Below are positions 1 to 7,673 of a stretch of 64,000 nt of DNA, piece after piece (within the stretch, counting starts at the first letter, position 1; each line of letters starts with the position of its first letter). The DNA is from Candidatus Peribacteria bacterium (lineage in GTDB: Bacteria > Patescibacteriota > Gracilibacteria > Peribacterales > Peribacteraceae): positions 1 through 64,000 of the forward strand of contig VGKY01000005.1 in the NCBI GenBank assembly GCA_016866875.1, written 5' to 3'. Below the pieces are notes generated by a model that saw only the letters and a list, made by a program, of their open reading frames with translations, was not told the DNA's origin and searched no databases. Position numbers and translations under genes: made by a program.

Positions 1-17
1 GTACGCCGCAGGCGTAC
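1..17. repeat. Small perfect inverted repeat at window edge
   Basis: Seven-base arms GTACGCC and GGCGTAC flank a 3-nt loop. It may be the end of a terminator or palindrome that belongs to a gene outside the window. No T-run follows. Nothing else is recognisable up to the tRNA at 81. Confidence 0.4.
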
Positions 18-80
18 GAGTCATACGATAAGCGCCTGCGCTCTAGCCCAAAACGTTTTGCATCGGTACGCTGACATCAT

Positions 81-157
81 CGGGGCGTAGCTCAGTTGGC
101 TAGAGCGCCTGGTTTGGGACCAGGAGGCCGCGAGTTCGAGTCCCGCCGCCCCGACCA
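81..157 (+). tRNA. tRNA-Pro (anticodon UGG)
   Basis: The sequence folds into a complete cloverleaf. The acceptor stem CGGGGCG pairs with CGCCCCG, the CCTGG/CCAGG anticodon stem encloses loop TTTGGGA, and TTCGA is present in the T-loop. The first base is C pairing with G72, as usual for tRNA-Pro. CCA is encoded. One A-C mismatch is seen in the T-stem at pair 52-62. Confidence 0.95.
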
Positions 158-166
158 TTCCCAACA

Positions 167-583
167 TTAGTCCGATTCCTTCTCCTGTTGTCTGCGAGCT
201 CTCTTTACGCTGCGAGCGGCGTCTTGAATGATGGATCGTCGTGAATGAGGATCTTGGAGCTTCGATGCGCTCTGCTGGCGCGTGAGGACGCTCCTTTTCT
301 TCGTCTTCAGGAGTGCCTCGCGCTTGCGATTGCTTGCTTCCATGCGCATCCAGAAGTTCTGATCCATGCGCTGCATGTCTGCATCTACGCGCTCTTGATG
401 CTCCACCTCTTTGCGCTTTGTCGAGAGGCAGCGTCGGTACAGAAAGAGATGCGATCCTCGGGTGGGCACTTCTGAGTAACCGAGTTCTGTAAGGCAATCG
501 CTAGAGGCCTCTGGACTGAGCGCAACAGCAACAAGGAGGGATGCAATGGTCAGCATAGAACGTAGTGTAAACCCTCGTAGCAC
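167..583 (-). CDS. Small putative secreted, Arg/Lys-rich protein
   Basis: I do not recognise a family. The N-terminus (LTIASLLVAVALSPEASSD) looks like a signal peptide, and the rest is strongly basic and probably helical, with many Arg, Lys and Gln. Two starts are possible: GTG at 583 or ATG at 556, and the latter gives the more typical signal peptide. There is no clear Shine-Dalgarno sequence. The gene lies just after tRNA-Pro in opposite orientation and is divergent from the lipoprotein gene at 640. A fortuitous frame cannot be excluded, but the signal peptide favours a real gene. Confidence 0.55.
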   Translation of the reverse strand: MLRGFTLRSMLTIASLLVAVALSPEASSDCLTELGYSEVPTRGSHLFLYRRCLSTKRKEVEHQERVDADMQRMDQNFWMRMEASNRKREALLKTKKRSVLTRQQSASKLQDPHSRRSIIQDAARSVKRARRQQEKESD

Positions 584-639
584 TCCCGCAAAGGGGAGAT
601 TTTCGTAGCAGCCTTCTGCAGCAATGCTATTCTCTGGAC

Positions 640-1071
640 ATGCGCAGATCAGCCCTCCTCGTCGCCCTTCTCGTCCTTACAGGATGCAGTGCATCATCGG
701 ACCCTCTACCGGGATCTGAGAGGGATTACCCCCAGGTTGATATCCCTGGATTCTCTGTCCCGGGCAAGTCCATCAATGTGCAGACAGAGGACGTCTTGCT
801 CTTTGACTACGCAACGGAGGATGCCACGTCTGCCGACCTCGTTCGCCTAGCAGATGATGGCCGCCGAATAGGGGGTATGGAGCTGCCGTGGTCGCGCGAG
901 TCTGCCGTGCATATCTTTGCTACAGGTCGTCAGATTGCGGTGTACGTCGGGTCGACCGTTGCCGTGCTCAATGCACTGCTTACTGAAGGTGGTGAGCAGA
1001 TCGTCGGCGATCCGCTCCCGAAGGGCGTGGAGCTCCCTGCGTCGTCTGCATCGTCGTCTTCGGCTTCCTGA
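640..1071 (+). CDS. Putative lipoprotein of unknown function
   Basis: The N-terminus MRRSALLVALLVLTGCSASS is a classic lipoprotein signal peptide with lipobox LTGC, so the mature protein should start at Cys16 and be membrane-anchored outside the cell. The remainder (about 125 aa) has no motif I recognise and ends in a Ser/Ala-rich tail. The start is supported by a TATTCT -10 box at 628-633 that leaves only 6 nt before ATG, fitting a leaderless mRNA. The gene is followed by recG, which has its own -10 box. Confidence 0.75.
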   Translation: MRRSALLVALLVLTGCSASSDPLPGSERDYPQVDIPGFSVPGKSINVQTEDVLLFDYATEDATSADLVRLADDGRRIGGMELPWSRESAVHIFATGRQIAVYVGSTVAVLNALLTEGGEQIVGDPLPKGVELPASSASSSSAS

Positions 1072-1119
1072 GGGCCTTTCTCCCGCGCAAATGCTTCCTG
1101 ACAGGGCTATACTTTGAGT

Positions 1120-3192
1120 GTGGAAAAGCTCGTACTCACGACACCACTCTCGGCAGTACTGCGCACGACGAAGGACCATCTCGCTGCGCTTTCGGAGATG
1201 GGCATACAGACTGTCGAGCAAATGGTCCTCTACCTCCCGCGCGCGCATGAGGACCTCTCGCAGATGCAGACCCTCATGACGGCTCCGCTCGATACTAAGG
1301 TCACCGTGCGCGGATCACTCTCCGCACTGAAGCTGGTGCGCCTCCGGAGCCACAAGGTTATGGTGCAGGCGCTCTTCACTGACCACGATGGAGCAGTTGC
1401 TCACGTTGTATGGTTCAATCAGCCCCACATCATGCGCATGGTGAAGGATGGGGATGAGGTCGTCCTCACGGGCAAGATCACGGAGTCGAGTTACAAGCTC
1501 ACGATGAGCAGTCCCCAGTTTGAGGTCGCAGGCAGGAGGCCTCTCGTGCACTCCGGCCGACTCGTGCCGATCTATCCGCAGCATGCCCTCATCAACACCA
1601 AGTGGCTTCGAGAGAAGATGGCGCTTCTCCAAAGTGCGATTGCTCTTTTGCCAGAGACACTTCCCTCTGATGTTCTTCACGATGAAAAGCTGCTGGATCG
1701 CGCTTCGACGATTCGCGCGTTGCACTTTCCAGAGAAAGCGCAAGACGTGCAGCGCGCTCTCGATCGCATGGCATTCGAGGAAATGTTTGCCCTTCAGCGT
1801 GATGCACTGGAGCGCAAAGCTGAGATGAAGCGCCATCGCAGCGATCGTATCCGCGTACCGATGGATGCACCGCTCATTCGCGCACTCTTTGCTTCTCTCA
1901 AGTACACCCCGACCAATAGCCAGAAGATCGCCATCTACGAGATCCTCAGAGATATGGAGAACGATGAGCCGATGTCGAGGCTCCTCGAAGGAGACGTGGG
2001 ATCAGGTAAAACCCTGGTGGCTACCGCAGTCATGGCCAACGTCATCCATCATGGCGGGCAGTGCGCGATGATGGTACCCACGGAAGTTCTCGCGAGGCAG
2101 CATAGTGACAGCATCGGCAGACTCCTCATCGGATTTTGGAACTATCTTCAAAAGAAATCTCCTGAGGATACGGATACCTCTGCTCTTTCCCAGACGCTCC
2201 TTCGTCCCCCTCGCATTGCGCTTCTGACGGGCTCGACGCCTTTGCGTGATGCAGAGGAGATTCGTCGTGGGCTTGCCTCAGGGACAGTCGATCTTGTCAT
2301 CGGCACCCATGCGCTCATCGAAGAGGCTGTGCAGTTTCACGATCTCCGCCTCGTCATCGTCGACGAGCAGCACCGCTTCGGCGTAGCGCAGCGCAAAGCG
2401 CTCGCGGAGAAGGGGAGTCCGCACTTCCTCGCGATGACCGCAACTCCCATCCCGCGCACCCTCGCCCTCACTGCGTACGGCCATCACGATCTCTCAGTCC
2501 TCCTCGAGAAGCCCGGCAATCGCAAGGAGATCGAGACCAAGGTCGTCTCTCCGGCAGATCGCACCGTTGTCGAGCGCTTCATTGATCACCAGATCACCGA
2601 GGGGCGGCAGGTGTTCGTCATTTGTCCGCTCATCACCCAGTCCTCTGCAGAGGGCATGGAGGAGGTGCGCTCTGTCGAGCGCGAAGCACAGCGTCTGAAG
2701 GAAGCATTTCCCCGAAGGATTATCTCTGCGCTGCATGGCCGCCTCACCTCTATAGAGAAGGAGCAGATCATGAAGGACTTTAAAGCTCTGAAGAGTCAGA
2801 TCCTCGTCTCCACATCCGTCATCGAGGTAGGCATCGATGTCCCGAATTCTACAATCATCTGCATCGAAGGTGCTGAGCGCTTCGGCCTTGCCCAGCTTCA
2901 CCAGTTCCGCGGTCGCGTGGGGAGATCCGATCATCAAAGCCACTGTTTTCTCTTCACCTCAACTCCCGAGCAGGCGCGCTCCCCCCGTCTCAAGGCCATG
3001 GAGGAGCACCGCAGCGGCTTTCTGCTTGCCGAGATCGATCTGAAGCTTCGAGGGCCGGGGGAGCTCTTTGGGCTGCGGCAAAGCGGGGTACCCGAGAGTG
3101 CCCTGGGAATGCTTCTCAACCCCGAAATCGTCGTCCGTGCGCGTAGGGCCGCAGAGAAATTTTTGGGGAAATGCGAAGCGAGTCGTACTTGA
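1120..3192 (+). CDS. recG: ATP-dependent DNA helicase RecG
   Basis: RecG remodels stalled replication forks and Holliday junctions by branch migration. The protein is about 690 aa, normal for the family. It has an N-terminal wedge/OB region, then SF2 helicase motifs: Walker A GDVGSGKT near residue 290, DEQH box near 414, motif III MTATPIPRT, and motif VI QFRGRVGR with the RecG-typical VIEVGIDVPN before it. The start is taken as GTG at 1120 because a TATACT box at 1108-1113 sits 6 nt upstream; an in-frame TTG at 1114 overlaps that box. The neighbouring genes are not obviously related. Confidence 0.97.
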   Translation: MEKLVLTTPLSAVLRTTKDHLAALSEMGIQTVEQMVLYLPRAHEDLSQMQTLMTAPLDTKVTVRGSLSALKLVRLRSHKVMVQALFTDHDGAVAHVVWFNQPHIMRMVKDGDEVVLTGKITESSYKLTMSSPQFEVAGRRPLVHSGRLVPIYPQHALINTKWLREKMALLQSAIALLPETLPSDVLHDEKLLDRASTIRALHFPEKAQDVQRALDRMAFEEMFALQRDALERKAEMKRHRSDRIRVPMDAPLIRALFASLKYTPTNSQKIAIYEILRDMENDEPMSRLLEGDVGSGKTLVATAVMANVIHHGGQCAMMVPTEVLARQHSDSIGRLLIGFWNYLQKKSPEDTDTSALSQTLLRPPRIALLTGSTPLRDAEEIRRGLASGTVDLVIGTHALIEEAVQFHDLRLVIVDEQHRFGVAQRKALAEKGSPHFLAMTATPIPRTLALTAYGHHDLSVLLEKPGNRKEIETKVVSPADRTVVERFIDHQITEGRQVFVICPLITQSSAEGMEEVRSVEREAQRLKEAFPRRIISALHGRLTSIEKEQIMKDFKALKSQILVSTSVIEVGIDVPNSTIICIEGAERFGLAQLHQFRGRVGRSDHQSHCFLFTSTPEQARSPRLKAMEEHRSGFLLAEIDLKLRGPGELFGLRQSGVPESALGMLLNPEIVVRARRAAEKFLGKCEASRT

Positions 3193-3216
3193 CACTAGTT
3201 CTAGCAGAATTATGAT
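3189..3216 (+). promoter_or_regulatory. Strong sigma70-type promoter after recG
   Basis: TTGACA (3189-3194) and TATGAT (3211-3216) are spaced by 16 bp. The -35 box overlaps the recG stop codon. Initiation near 3223 would place the first transcribed bases exactly at the 5' arm of the leader hairpin described next. Confidence 0.8.
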
Positions 3217-3240
3217 CGCTTCGTGGTCAGCTACAGAAGC

Positions 3241-3291
3241 ATGATGATGGCGATGATGATGCCCCCTCTGCGAGGTGGGTGTAGCTGCTGA
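3241..3291 (+). CDS. Candidate Met-rich leader peptide (16 aa)
   Basis: The frame reads MMMAMMMPPLRGGCSC and stops at TGA. Six Met codons in the first seven residues would stall ribosomes when charged tRNA-Met is scarce. It sits inside the leader hairpin and before a terminator. There is no clear Shine-Dalgarno sequence. The caveat is that the coding part is a GAT microsatellite, so the Met codons could be coincidental. Confidence 0.35.
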   Translation: MMMAMMMPPLRGGCSC

Positions 3292-3312
3292 TCACGTCTG
3301 AACTTTGCTACC

Positions 3313-3341
3313 AACCCTCGCACACTGCGGGGGTTTTCTTT
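3313..3341 (+). terminator. Intrinsic terminator upstream of the DUF62-like gene
   Basis: The stem CCCTCGCA/TGCGGGGG (one G-T wobble), extended by two A-T pairs, has loop CAC and is followed by TTTTCTTT. A possible -10 box TATACT (3341-3346) follows directly, so the next gene may also have its own start site. Confidence 0.75.
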
Positions 3342-3363
3342 ATACTTTCCCACTTCTTGTCCC

Positions 3364-4293
3364 ATGGCACTCTCATCCCTCTTTAGATCAAAACCTCAGG
3401 AGCCCAAGCGTAGCTATTACTTCTCAGATACCTACGGAGGTCCTTTGGATCCGACAGAGCGTCCGGATGCCGATGCCCTTATCTGCACGGATTTTCGTTC
3501 GCGCCCAACGTCACCGCTGCATCGGGAATTCGACACCTTCGGGCAGGAGCGCGTAACGCGTCACCTCTTGCGACTCATTGTTGAACACAGTGATCGCATC
3601 GATCGCTGCGCATATCTCTCGCGATCAGAGAAGAAGGCCAGTCGATCACTGGGTACCGGTGTACTCATCAACGCTGCTCCTCGTACAGACCATAGTAATG
3701 GCGCGGAATTTCACGTCGCGCAGCTGCGAAACAACCTGCGTGTCGTATGCACAGGTCTCGAGCCGCTAGCATCCGTTCGAGACAGTGTTGAATCCGTGAA
3801 GCGTATTCCCAATGAATCCAATGGGCTCTGGCCAGATGGCGAGCAGTTTCGTTCCAGCTATGCACCAGCACTCCTCAATCCTCAGAGGGAAAAGGATGTC
3901 GTACTCCATCCTGTCGACCTCAATGCGATTCCAACCGTGGATCCTGAAGCTTGGGAGGTCGCCTACATTGATCGCTTCGGAAACATCATTACGAGCACAC
4001 GCGATGTCACTCGCAAGCTGTTTGATCTTCAGGTTATGCAGACACATCAATCGGGTTTTCGACTTCATTTCGGTAAAACTGCGGTAGACGGACTCGTTCT
4101 TGGACAGACGCTCGGAAGTGCAGATCCTGGAAGCCTCGTCGTCTACGGCAATGGAAACATCGACTTCGTCCGAAAGTGGGATGCGCGGGACACCGCTCAG
4201 GACAAGATCGCTCGATCCGCCTACCATCAGTTTGGCAGACCAGTAGTTGGAACGCGGATTACTACAGAACCGATTAGCCGTTCCGGATCATAG
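3364..4293 (+). CDS. DUF62-like protein (SAM hydroxide adenosyltransferase-like)
   Basis: The C-terminal third resembles the C-terminal domain of the DUF62/SAM hydrolase-chlorinase-fluorinase family: YIDRFGNIITS near residue 200 matches the family's DxFGN block, and GSADPGSLVVYGNGNIDFVRKW matches the block that normally ends in a residue binding the adenosine. Family members hydrolyse S-adenosylmethionine to adenosine and methionine. The N-terminal half is divergent and the usual DPGVG motif is not evident, so activity is uncertain. The ATG at 3364 lies about 17 nt after a TATACT box. The structured Met-codon leader upstream is consistent with a methionine/SAM link. Confidence 0.5.
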   Translation: MALSSLFRSKPQEPKRSYYFSDTYGGPLDPTERPDADALICTDFRSRPTSPLHREFDTFGQERVTRHLLRLIVEHSDRIDRCAYLSRSEKKASRSLGTGVLINAAPRTDHSNGAEFHVAQLRNNLRVVCTGLEPLASVRDSVESVKRIPNESNGLWPDGEQFRSSYAPALLNPQREKDVVLHPVDLNAIPTVDPEAWEVAYIDRFGNIITSTRDVTRKLFDLQVMQTHQSGFRLHFGKTAVDGLVLGQTLGSADPGSLVVYGNGNIDFVRKWDARDTAQDKIARSAYHQFGRPVVGTRITTEPISRSGS

Positions 4294-4368
4294 CAGCGCT
4301 GATTGCCGTGAAATGCCGTTGTGTTTACAGAGGGTTTTGCTATGATCCTATAGCATTCCCATTTATCT

Positions 4369-5028
4369 ATGGCCGATCAACCCACCCCCCCTACACCACC
4401 ACGCCCCGGAGATCCTGTTCCTACAGGAGGACTCGATCCTTCACAGGTGTTTGCCTCACCCCCTCAGCCTCCAGCGCAGCAGGGAGCGCAAGGCGCTCAG
4501 GGAGCTCAGGCGAGTGGTCAGCAGGGTGGAGCAAATCCGCCACCTCCTCCGCAGGATATGGGGCCTCCGCCTCCGCCTGTAGGTGTCACGGCGACCAAGG
4601 AGATGGGCTACGATGACGAGGATCTCAAAATCCTCGGTCAGGTTGGCAACTATCGCTTCGGAAGCATTGCAACGGCACTCAACAACGACAAAGTTGTCGT
4701 TCCAGCGCATACGGAGACGAAGTTTGACGAGCAGAAGTTCTTGACGCTCCTTCGAGGGAGCATTTCGCTTACGAGAGACGAGAAGTGGAGGATCATCCAG
4801 GCGATTCCGAAGCTCTCACAGTTCCAGATCGACGAACTCCAGAAGATCCTCGAGGAGGAGAAGCGCAAGTTTTCAGAGCTCTCCCCCAAGCATCTCCTGC
4901 AATTGCAGCGGCTTGAGCAGAAGCACTGCGAGGATTGGAAGGATTTACAGGCTGTTGTGGTGCAACAGGGTGCCCGGCAGGAAGAACAGGCTCAGGCGGA
5001 TGCTATTCGCAAGCAGCTGGGGATCTAG
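4369..5028 (+). CDS. Hypothetical protein, Pro/Gln-rich N-terminus and helical C-terminus
   Basis: Residues 1-75 are a disordered Pro/Gly/Gln/Ala-rich segment with GAQ repeats and runs of five Pro. Residues 85-219 are charged and helical and probably coiled-coil (for example ELQKILEEEKRKFSELSPKHLLQLQRLEQK). There is no signal peptide or membrane segment, so it is probably cytoplasmic. A promoter TTGTGT-N16-TATGAT (4319-4346) lies upstream. I do not recognise the family. Confidence 0.75.
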   Translation: MADQPTPPTPPRPGDPVPTGGLDPSQVFASPPQPPAQQGAQGAQGAQASGQQGGANPPPPPQDMGPPPPPVGVTATKEMGYDDEDLKILGQVGNYRFGSIATALNNDKVVVPAHTETKFDEQKFLTLLRGSISLTRDEKWRIIQAIPKLSQFQIDELQKILEEEKRKFSELSPKHLLQLQRLEQKHCEDWKDLQAVVVQQGARQEEQAQADAIRKQLGI

Positions 5029-5032
5029 AGGC

Positions 5033-5431
5033 CTATGCTACGTTTGTCCTGTACAAGAGGAAGAGTGCGAGACCGCATACACCAAGGAAACAACCTTTGA
5101 GGGGCCCCTTGCCCCATGTGTTGTGGGCGCTTTGGAGAATGAGGAAGAGGAAGGCTGCGAGGGTGAAGCTCAAGACAAGCGGCGAGAGCAGAAGGGCTTC
5201 GACGTAGGGAATGGCAAACGGTAGAGGGCGGCTACGCACGTACCATCCCAGTGCGTACACTACTGCGTAGTAGGCGAGGAGCCAACCGGCGTAGAGCCGC
5301 AGGGTTGCAGCGATCGGCAGGTAGACGCGCGGAGTGGACGGATCATCTAAGGACGGCTGATGCGCTGTATCGTCCCCACCAGGCGGCGCGGAAGCAGACT
5401 CGCCGGCATTGGCAAAGGTCACGTGTTCCAT
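5033..5431 (-). CDS. Small integral membrane protein
   Basis: After a hydrophilic N-terminal stretch of about 35 residues there are about three membrane helices (LRLYAGWLLAYYAVVYALGWYV, a central LLLSPLVLSFTLAAFLFLIL, and a C-terminal FLGVCGLALFLLY). ATG at 5431 begins 5 nt after the stop of the upstream lipoprotein gene, so the two are probably co-transcribed and translationally coupled; a TTG at 5440 would overlap that stop. The family is not recognised. Confidence 0.7.
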   Translation of the reverse strand: MEHVTFANAGESASAPPGGDDTAHQPSLDDPSTPRVYLPIAATLRLYAGWLLAYYAVVYALGWYVRSRPLPFAIPYVEALLLSPLVLSFTLAAFLFLILQSAHNTWGKGPLKGCFLGVCGLALFLLYRTNVA

Positions 5432-5436
5432 GGAGA

Positions 5437-6384
5437 TCAAAGTGGACGCAGGTGATCGGTCATGTAGCGTACCGCTTCCTGCAGAAGCAGATCCGCCTCG
5501 ATGACGAAGTGCCTACCCTGTGTCCATGAGCGGTAGCCACGGACTTTACCGCCCTCTGTCCTCACTTCACGATCCTTTGCTATGGAACCCAAGTCACCGC
5601 CGACAAGATCAACGGTGATGAGTCCTGTACCCTTCGTAGAAAAATCCTCAGGGTGCACCTCCAGGTGCCACAGTGTCTCGCTCGTATTGCCAAACGAAAC
5701 GTACCACCAGTTCTTATGGATAGGGACGCAGAAGCCCATGTGCTCCGTGCAATAGAGCTGCGTCCATCGTGCAGCAGCTATATCCTCCTTGGCCATGCGC
5801 TGGAGTAGTGCCGTCTGATCTGGGGAAGCAGAGGACAATACCGATGACGTAGACTCCTGAGACGACGAGCTTAGCTGCGAAGATATCGTTGACGATGGTG
5901 CAGAGGAAACAGCCTGCAGAGAGCTCGACTGCTGCAGGCTCGATGACGTAAGCGAGGACGTAAGTGATGATACAGAGGATGCGAGACTCGCTTGTGCACT
6001 CGAGGTTGGTTCGACGAGGGGACTCAGAGCTGTGAGCTGCTCTACCCGCATGATAATGCCGCCTGCTTCTTCGGTGGGCCTCAGAGCCCCCGTTACTTCG
6101 ACATCGGCGCTCAGAAATGCATTGAGATCGATGAGCGTGCTTTCGAGGATTACCATGCGACCGTCGCCAAGAGCAAGGGCATGCGTGCCCTGCTGGTAGA
6201 TACTCATACCGAGAGGCTCAACTCTGCCGCGATAACTGACATTACGCGTCTCCTCAAAGACCTCGGGCACGCTACTACTACTGACACCTTGCGCTGGGGT
6301 TTCATCCGATGTGGGCTTTGCTACACCGCAAGCACTCAGTGCAGGGAACAAAAGAAAGCCGAGCGCGATTACTCTACGTTGCAC
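5437..6384 (-). CDS. Lipoprotein with Ser-rich linker, two domains
   Basis: The protein begins VQRRVIALGFLLFPALSACG, a lipoprotein signal with lipobox LSAC. A first domain of about 90 residues contains GTHALALGDGRMVILES. A Ser-rich low-complexity linker (residues about 135-200) follows, then a C-terminal domain of about 110 residues. The GTG start at 6384 is supported by a TATGAT box 6 nt upstream. The first domain resembles the N-terminal part of the lipoprotein at 40989-41816 (GTHLLKQSGRDVAYLES), suggesting a family peculiar to this lineage. The function is unknown; the location should be extracytoplasmic. Confidence 0.8.
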   Translation of the reverse strand: MQRRVIALGFLLFPALSACGVAKPTSDETPAQGVSSSSVPEVFEETRNVSYRGRVEPLGMSIYQQGTHALALGDGRMVILESTLIDLNAFLSADVEVTGALRPTEEAGGIIMRVEQLTALSPLVEPTSSAQASLASSVSSLTSSLTSSSLQQSSSLQAVSSAPSSTISSQLSSSSQESTSSVLSSASPDQTALLQRMAKEDIAAARWTQLYCTEHMGFCVPIHKNWWYVSFGNTSETLWHLEVHPEDFSTKGTGLITVDLVGGDLGSIAKDREVRTEGGKVRGYRSWTQGRHFVIEADLLLQEAVRYMTDHLRPL

Positions 6385-6414
6385 GTACGTATCATAGCCG
6401 AGGGCACATACCAA

Positions 6415-6444
6415 AACAACGGCGGCGAGACTGCCGCCGTTGTT
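6415..6444 (-). terminator. Terminator hairpin after the DsbA-like gene
   Basis: A perfect 12-bp stem (AACAACGGCGGC with GCCGCCGTTGTT, 6-nt loop) lies just past the stop of the minus-strand gene at 6456. The T-run on the minus strand is short, so termination efficiency is uncertain. Confidence 0.65.
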
Positions 6445-6455
6445 GAGGAATCGCG

Positions 6456-7169
6456 TTATTTGAGCATTTCGTCGATGATTGTCTGGAAGGCTGAGAAGGG
6501 TTGGGCACCTGAAACGACCCTGCTGTCCTTCGTCTTGTTGTTCAAGATGATAGTGCCTGGCGTACCGTTCACGCCTGCAGCGGAACCCTCGATCATATCG
6601 CTGGCGACGCGTGATGCGAACTTGCCACTGTTTAGACACTCTGTGAACTTCGCTTCATTCAGGCCAATCGCCTCTGCGTAGGAGGCAAACTGTGCGGTAT
6701 CAGCTCCTTTCTCCATGATCATGTCGGTCATGGACCAGAACCCGTCATTTCCACCAACGTCCGCAGCACACTCAGCGGCCTCAGCGGCCTTCTGTGCGTT
6801 GGGGTGGAAGGGGAGCGGGTAGTGACGGTACACCCAGTTCAAGTCATCGGGGTTGGTGTCGATGGCCTGCTGCATGGTGGGGTGGTGTCTGGAGCTGAAC
6901 GGACACTCGAAGTCGGAGTACTCAATGAGCGAAAGCTTCGCCTTCGGATTGCCACGAATGTGATCTACCTCTGGGTCCACGGGCTTTACGTCACCAGCTG
7001 GTGGAGCTTCGGGGGCCGATGGGGCGCTGGGGACAGACGGAGGAGTCGGAGCTGCTGGCGATGGCATAGCGCCACTACCGGAGCCGAGCATGTAGCCGAC
7101 GATGACGCCAATAAGGCCCATACTGACGGCGAACCAGGGATTTTGCGATGAAGATTCTGATGGGGACAT
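6456..7169 (-). CDS. Membrane-anchored DsbA-family thioredoxin-fold protein
   Basis: An N-terminal anchor helix (residues about 12-30) is followed by a Pro/Ala-rich linker and a DsbA-like domain. The domain has SDFECPFSSRHH at the active-site position, the downstream hydrophobic helices, and the cis-Pro loop NGTPGTIILNN. Family members make or isomerise disulfides outside the cytoplasm. The usual CPxC is CPFS here, so the resolving cysteine is missing and the protein is predicted to act as a monothiol oxidoreductase/isomerase or to have another role. The start at 7169 gives a proper signal anchor. Confidence 0.85.
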   Translation of the reverse strand: MSPSESSSQNPWFAVSMGLIGVIVGYMLGSGSGAMPSPAAPTPPSVPSAPSAPEAPPAGDVKPVDPEVDHIRGNPKAKLSLIEYSDFECPFSSRHHPTMQQAIDTNPDDLNWVYRHYPLPFHPNAQKAAEAAECAADVGGNDGFWSMTDMIMEKGADTAQFASYAEAIGLNEAKFTECLNSGKFASRVASDMIEGSAAGVNGTPGTIILNNKTKDSRVVSGAQPFSAFQTIIDEMLK

Positions 7170-7208
7170 GGGAGTTAGAAAAAAGAGATAAAGAGAAAAA
7201 GCTCTTTG

Positions 7209-7634
7209 CTATTCCAGGGCTATGACCGAAGCAATCATGCGTCTGCTGTAGGGATAGGGATCGTCTCTGTCTCTCGGTACTGGCGCTGACTGGTCTGCTA
7301 TCGCATCCTGCACAGAAGCGATCTTCGCAGACACGATGATGGCGTCGACAATGAGGGGGGTGGGGGCGTGCAGGGCCGTAGCGTGAAGGGTAGTGCAGGA
7401 GTCTCCCGAGCATGTGTGCTGATTCGATGCAGACGCCTGCTGCGTCTCGGCTGCGATCGCTGGGGTGCTCATCATGCACAGGGGCGACCGTACGTCGGGA
7501 GACATGTTGTACGCTCTAGTTTCTGCTCCGCTGAACTCTGCTGCGAGGATGGCTGTTGAGCTGAGCAACGTTCCTCCGCAGAGGGAAATGTGCGAACTCA
7601 CCACCAAAACACCGACGATCAATCGCTGCAGCAT
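7209..7634 (-). CDS. Small putative exported protein
   Basis: Residues 1-30 (MLQRLIVGVLVVSSHISLCGG) look like a signal peptide. The mature part has several Cys and no recognised domain. ATG at 7634 is preceded by TACAAT (7643-7648) with 8 nt between and a -35-like TTTGCA upstream, supporting this start over an ATG further upstream. The gene lies between the VanW gene and the DsbA-like gene on the same strand, and the Cys residues could be oxidation substrates; that link is inference. Confidence 0.6.
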   Translation of the reverse strand: MLQRLIVGVLVVSSHISLCGGTLLSSTAILAAEFSGAETRAYNMSPDVRSPLCMMSTPAIAAETQQASASNQHTCSGDSCTTLHATALHAPTPLIVDAIIVSAKIASVQDAIADQSAPVPRDRDDPYPYSRRMIASVIALE

Positions 7635-7673
7635 GCGTGCGTATTGTAGCACCCTCTGAGAAACTGCAAAGAC

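Larger units (their letters stand above)
3223..3341 (+). ncRNA. Structured leader RNA or attenuator (candidate)
   Basis: The predicted transcript starts with an arm at 3223-3235 that pairs with 3280-3296; its core CAGCTACA/TGTAGCTG is a perfect 8 bp. The stem encloses a Met-rich mini-ORF and a small CCCCCTC/GAGGTGGG hairpin. An intrinsic terminator follows at 3313-3341, before the next gene at 3364. This arrangement (promoter, structured leader, terminator, gene) fits transcription attenuation, a riboswitch, or a short stand-alone RNA of about 118 nt. It does not match a riboswitch or leader class I know by sequence. Confidence 0.5.

Noticed and set aside
3241-3265. His- or Asp-rich leader in the other frames or strand of the GAT repeat
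   Set aside because: Only the ATG-initiated Met frame has a start and nearby stop inside the hairpin; the other frames lack starts.
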